This document shows, piece by piece, positions 61,838 through 64,000 of a stretch of DNA of 64,000 bases. The notes below the pieces were generated by a model. It did no database searches and had not been told where the DNA came from. It saw nothing but the letters and a program-made list of their open reading frames with translations. The position numbers and the translations under genes were made by a program. Numbering within the stretch: the first letter of the stretch is position 1; every line of letters starts with the position of its first letter. Source of the DNA: Neotamlana sargassicola (GTDB lineage: Bacteria > Bacteroidota > Bacteroidia > Flavobacteriales > Flavobacteriaceae); contig NZ_JAJAPX010000002.1 in the NCBI RefSeq assembly GCF_020523965.1, positions 620,001 to 684,000 of the forward strand. The letters are read 5' to 3'.

Positions 61838-63214
61838 ATGAACATGAGTTTAAGCTCGTATTTAAATAAAAAAACAAATGCAGCACCACTAGCAGTTTTT
61901 AGAATTGCTTTTGGCATCATGATGTGTTTAAGTATGGTGCGTTTTTCGTATCATGGTTGGATAGAAACCCTTTATTTACAGCCTAAATTTCATTTCTCTT
62001 ATTATGGTTTTTCTTGGGTTAAACCAATTGGTAATTACACCTATTTACTTTTTGTAATTTGTGGGCTTTCGGCATTATTGGTGGCATTTGGGTTAAAATA
62101 CAGAATAGCCATTATTACCTTTTTTTTAAGTTTTACTTATATTGAGTTAATGGATAAAACGAGCTACTTAAACCATTATTACTTTATAAGTTTATTAAGT
62201 TTTTTAATGATTTTTTTACCAGCTAATGCATACTTTTCGGTGGATAATTTAATTCGGAAAAAGACTTTTAAGAACGTTCCTAAGTGGAGCATAGATAGCA
62301 TAAAATTACTACTTGGAATCGTCTATTTTTATGCTGGTTTGGCAAAATTAAATTCCGATTGGTTATTTAGAGCACAACCTTTAAAAATTTGGTTGCCTTC
62401 AAAATACGATTTACCCATTATAGGCGATACTTTAATGCACCAAACTTGGTTTCATTATGCTATGAGCTGGAGCGGTATGTTGTACGATTTAGGTATTCCT
62501 TTTTTATTGCTTTATCGTAAAACCAGAATATTTGCTTTTATTTTAGTGGTGTTTTTTCATGTGTTTACACGAGTTTTATTTCCCATTGGTATGTTTCCGT
62601 TTATCATGATTGTAAGTTCATTAATATTTTTTGAGTCGGACTTTCATCAGAAAATAATAAGTTTTTTAAAACGTGTTTTAAATAAGCTCTCATTTAGTTC
62701 TAAACGAGTACCTCATTTAAAAATCTACGATTATGGCACTATAAAATTTAAAAAAGCAACACTAACTATTGTTGGGCTGTTTTTTATTCTGCAATTAACA
62801 ATACCATTTCGTTATTTGCTTTATCCCGGGGAATTATTCTGGACCGAAGAAGGTTACCGTTTTTCATGGCGCGTTATGCTTATGGAAAAAATGGGAATTG
62901 CTACTTTTAAAATAGTTAACGCAGAAACAGGCGACTTTTTTTATGTTGATAATAGCGATTTTTTAACACCATTCCAAGAAAAGCAAATGAGCTTTCAACC
63001 CGATTTTATTTTAGAGTACGCACATTATTTAGGCGATCATTTTACGTCCCAAGGGCATAAAAATGTACAAGTGTTTGTAGATAGTTATGTGGCACTTAAT
63101 GGACGTTTAAGTGCGCCGTTTATTGATAAAACCGTAAATTTGTACGCCCAAAAAGAATCGTTTAAATCAAAATTTTGGATATTACCTTTTAAAGATGACA
63201 TTAAAGGACTTTAA
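61838..63214 (+). CDS. HTTM-domain membrane protein
   Basis: A 458-residue membrane protein related to the vitamin-K-dependent gamma-carboxylase superfamily (HTTM). The first two thirds hold about six membrane helices with LAVFRIAFGIMMCLSM at the start, ELMDKTSYLNHYYFISLLSF, and GLAKLNSDWLFRAQPLKIW. The last 120 residues are extracytoplasmic (RFSWRVMLMEKMG). Bacterial HTTM proteins have no known reaction. A second Met lies two codons on. The gene overlaps the receptor gene by 20 bases. Confidence 0.85.
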   Translation: MNMSLSSYLNKKTNAAPLAVFRIAFGIMMCLSMVRFSYHGWIETLYLQPKFHFSYYGFSWVKPIGNYTYLLFVICGLSALLVAFGLKYRIAIITFFLSFTYIELMDKTSYLNHYYFISLLSFLMIFLPANAYFSVDNLIRKKTFKNVPKWSIDSIKLLLGIVYFYAGLAKLNSDWLFRAQPLKIWLPSKYDLPIIGDTLMHQTWFHYAMSWSGMLYDLGIPFLLLYRKTRIFAFILVVFFHVFTRVLFPIGMFPFIMIVSSLIFFESDFHQKIISFLKRVLNKLSFSSKRVPHLKIYDYGTIKFKKATLTIVGLFFILQLTIPFRYLLYPGELFWTEEGYRFSWRVMLMEKMGIATFKIVNAETGDFFYVDNSDFLTPFQEKQMSFQPDFILEYAHYLGDHFTSQGHKNVQVFVDSYVALNGRLSAPFIDKTVNLYAQKESFKSKFWILPFKDDIKGL

Positions 63215-64000
63215 ATTTATTATAGCACTAATTTTTAGTGTATCTGCTTTCTCTCAACAAAACGTTACCGGTGTGGTAACATTTCAAGAAAAACCTGTAA
63301 ATGCTGTTAATGTTTACGATAAAGATTCAGGTTTATTAGCCATTACAGATGCCACAGGAACCTTTAAATTTTCAACAGATAAAATTAAATTAACTTTAGT
63401 GTTTTATGCTTCAGAATACGAAATAAAAGAAGTTATAATTAACGCCAAACAAGCAAACAATTTAAAAATTGAATTATATAGTTTAGCCACCGAATTGTCC
63501 GAAGTGGTTGTAAATGCCAACAAACGAAAAGCATTCGAGCTAAAACGTTTAAACGATGTTGAAGAAACTGCTATTTACGCCGGTAAGAAAACCGAAGTGG
63601 TTTTAATCGATCAATCTATGGCGAATTTGGCAAGTAATAATGCGCGCCAAATTTATAGTCAAGTAGCGGGTTTAAATATTTACCAAAACGACGATGCCGG
63701 TTTGCAGTTAAATATTGGTGGTCGTGGCTTAGACCCAAACCGAACGGCTAATTTTAATACTAGACAAAACGGTTACGATATTAGTGCCGATGTTTTAGGT
63801 TACCCAGAAAGTTATTACTCACCACCTGCAGAGGCTTTAAGCGAAATTCAAATTGTTCGTGGTGCGGCTTCGTTGCAATACGGAACGCAATTTGGTGGCT
63901 TGGTTAATTTTAAATTTAAAGACCCAAATCCTTCAAAACCGTTTGAGTTTATTACTAGAAATACTTTAGGAAGTTTTGGCTTGTTTACAAATTTTACAAG
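63195..64000 (+). CDS. TonB-dependent receptor (FecA-type), N-terminal part, cut by window edge
   Basis: The ATG at 63195 overlaps the HTTM gene by 20 bases; 268 codons are visible, and the frame runs off the right edge. A signal peptide (FIIALIFSVSAFSQ) is followed by a carboxypeptidase-regulatory-like domain (about 22-100, VTGVVTFQEKPVNAV) and the plug domain: VVLIDQSMANLASNN, IYSQVAGLNIYQND, LNIGGRGLDPNR and IQIVRGAASLQYG. The translational overlap places the receptor with the imelysin and HTTM genes. Substrate is likely an iron complex or haem, by context. Confidence 0.9.
   Translation, partial: MTLKDFKFIIALIFSVSAFSQQNVTGVVTFQEKPVNAVNVYDKDSGLLAITDATGTFKFSTDKIKLTLVFYASEYEIKEVIINAKQANNLKIELYSLATELSEVVVNANKRKAFELKRLNDVEETAIYAGKKTEVVLIDQSMANLASNNARQIYSQVAGLNIYQNDDAGLQLNIGGRGLDPNRTANFNTRQNGYDISADVLGYPESYYSPPAEALSEIQIVRGAASLQYGTQFGGLVNFKFKDPNPSKPFEFITRNTLGSFGLFTNFT

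Overview
The window is a stretch of chromosome from an AT-rich member of the Bacteroidota, almost certainly family Flavobacteriaceae. The evidence is consistent: promoters of the TAnnTTTG type with no Shine-Dalgarno signals, a short 287-residue primary sigma factor, a secreted protease with a type IX secretion C-terminal domain, the tail of a flexirubin-type pigment cluster, and a dcw cluster whose FtsI carries a PASTA domain. Genus cannot be fixed from the sequence alone.

Layout. 1-10020: 3' part of a flexirubin/dialkylresorcinol-type cluster (glycosyltransferase-DUF2062, MMPL exporter fused to a PlsC acyltransferase, CrtI-like oxidoreductase, C45-type acylase lipoprotein, PaaK-type ligase). 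10021-12610: a decay zone with three gene remnants around one intact DUF1343 (NamZ-type) gene. 12633-15239: an L-fucose-type module (FAH-family hydrolase, FucP transporter, mutarotase) whose SDR is truncated. 15341-21440, minus strand: endonuclease/phosphatase, a PadR-PspC-GIN envelope-stress-like set, DUF4870 and a beta-lactamase-fold lipoprotein. 21524-25091: rimO, an M23 peptidase, engB and an alpha/beta hydrolase. 25386-41131: a continuous division and cell-wall cluster mraZ-rsmH-ftsL-ftsI-murE-mraY-murD-ftsW-murG-murC-ftsQ-ftsA-ftsZ, ended by a strong terminator. 41255-51334: yqeY, tRNA-Arg(TCG), a DUF6327/holin-like/YtxH set, an aldehyde dehydrogenase, an MtfA-like peptidase, a GH99-like lipoprotein, rpe, a BLUF photosensor, the primary sigma factor and a family 2 glycosyltransferase. 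51473-54014: a GNAT protein, a small protein, proC and proB behind a strong promoter. 54020-59301: YdeI-like protein, pepT, pyrD, a secreted M43-type protease and HMG-CoA lyase. 59406-64000: an iron-uptake-like set (DUF4856 lipoprotein, imelysin, HTTM membrane protein, TonB-dependent receptor running off the window) behind a promoter flanked by a perfect inverted repeat.

Functionally most genes are housekeeping. The accessory parts are the pigment cluster, the decayed sugar and murein-recycling remnants, and the imelysin/HTTM/TonB set. There is no prophage, CRISPR array, insertion sequence or complete defence system. The most rewarding non-coding signals are a triple 10-bp MraZ box upstream of mraZ, a hairpin repeat placed in three successive gaps of the dcw cluster with compensatory base changes, the paired operator-like boxes of the imelysin operon, and a perfect 30-bp hairpin upstream of the sigma-factor gene.
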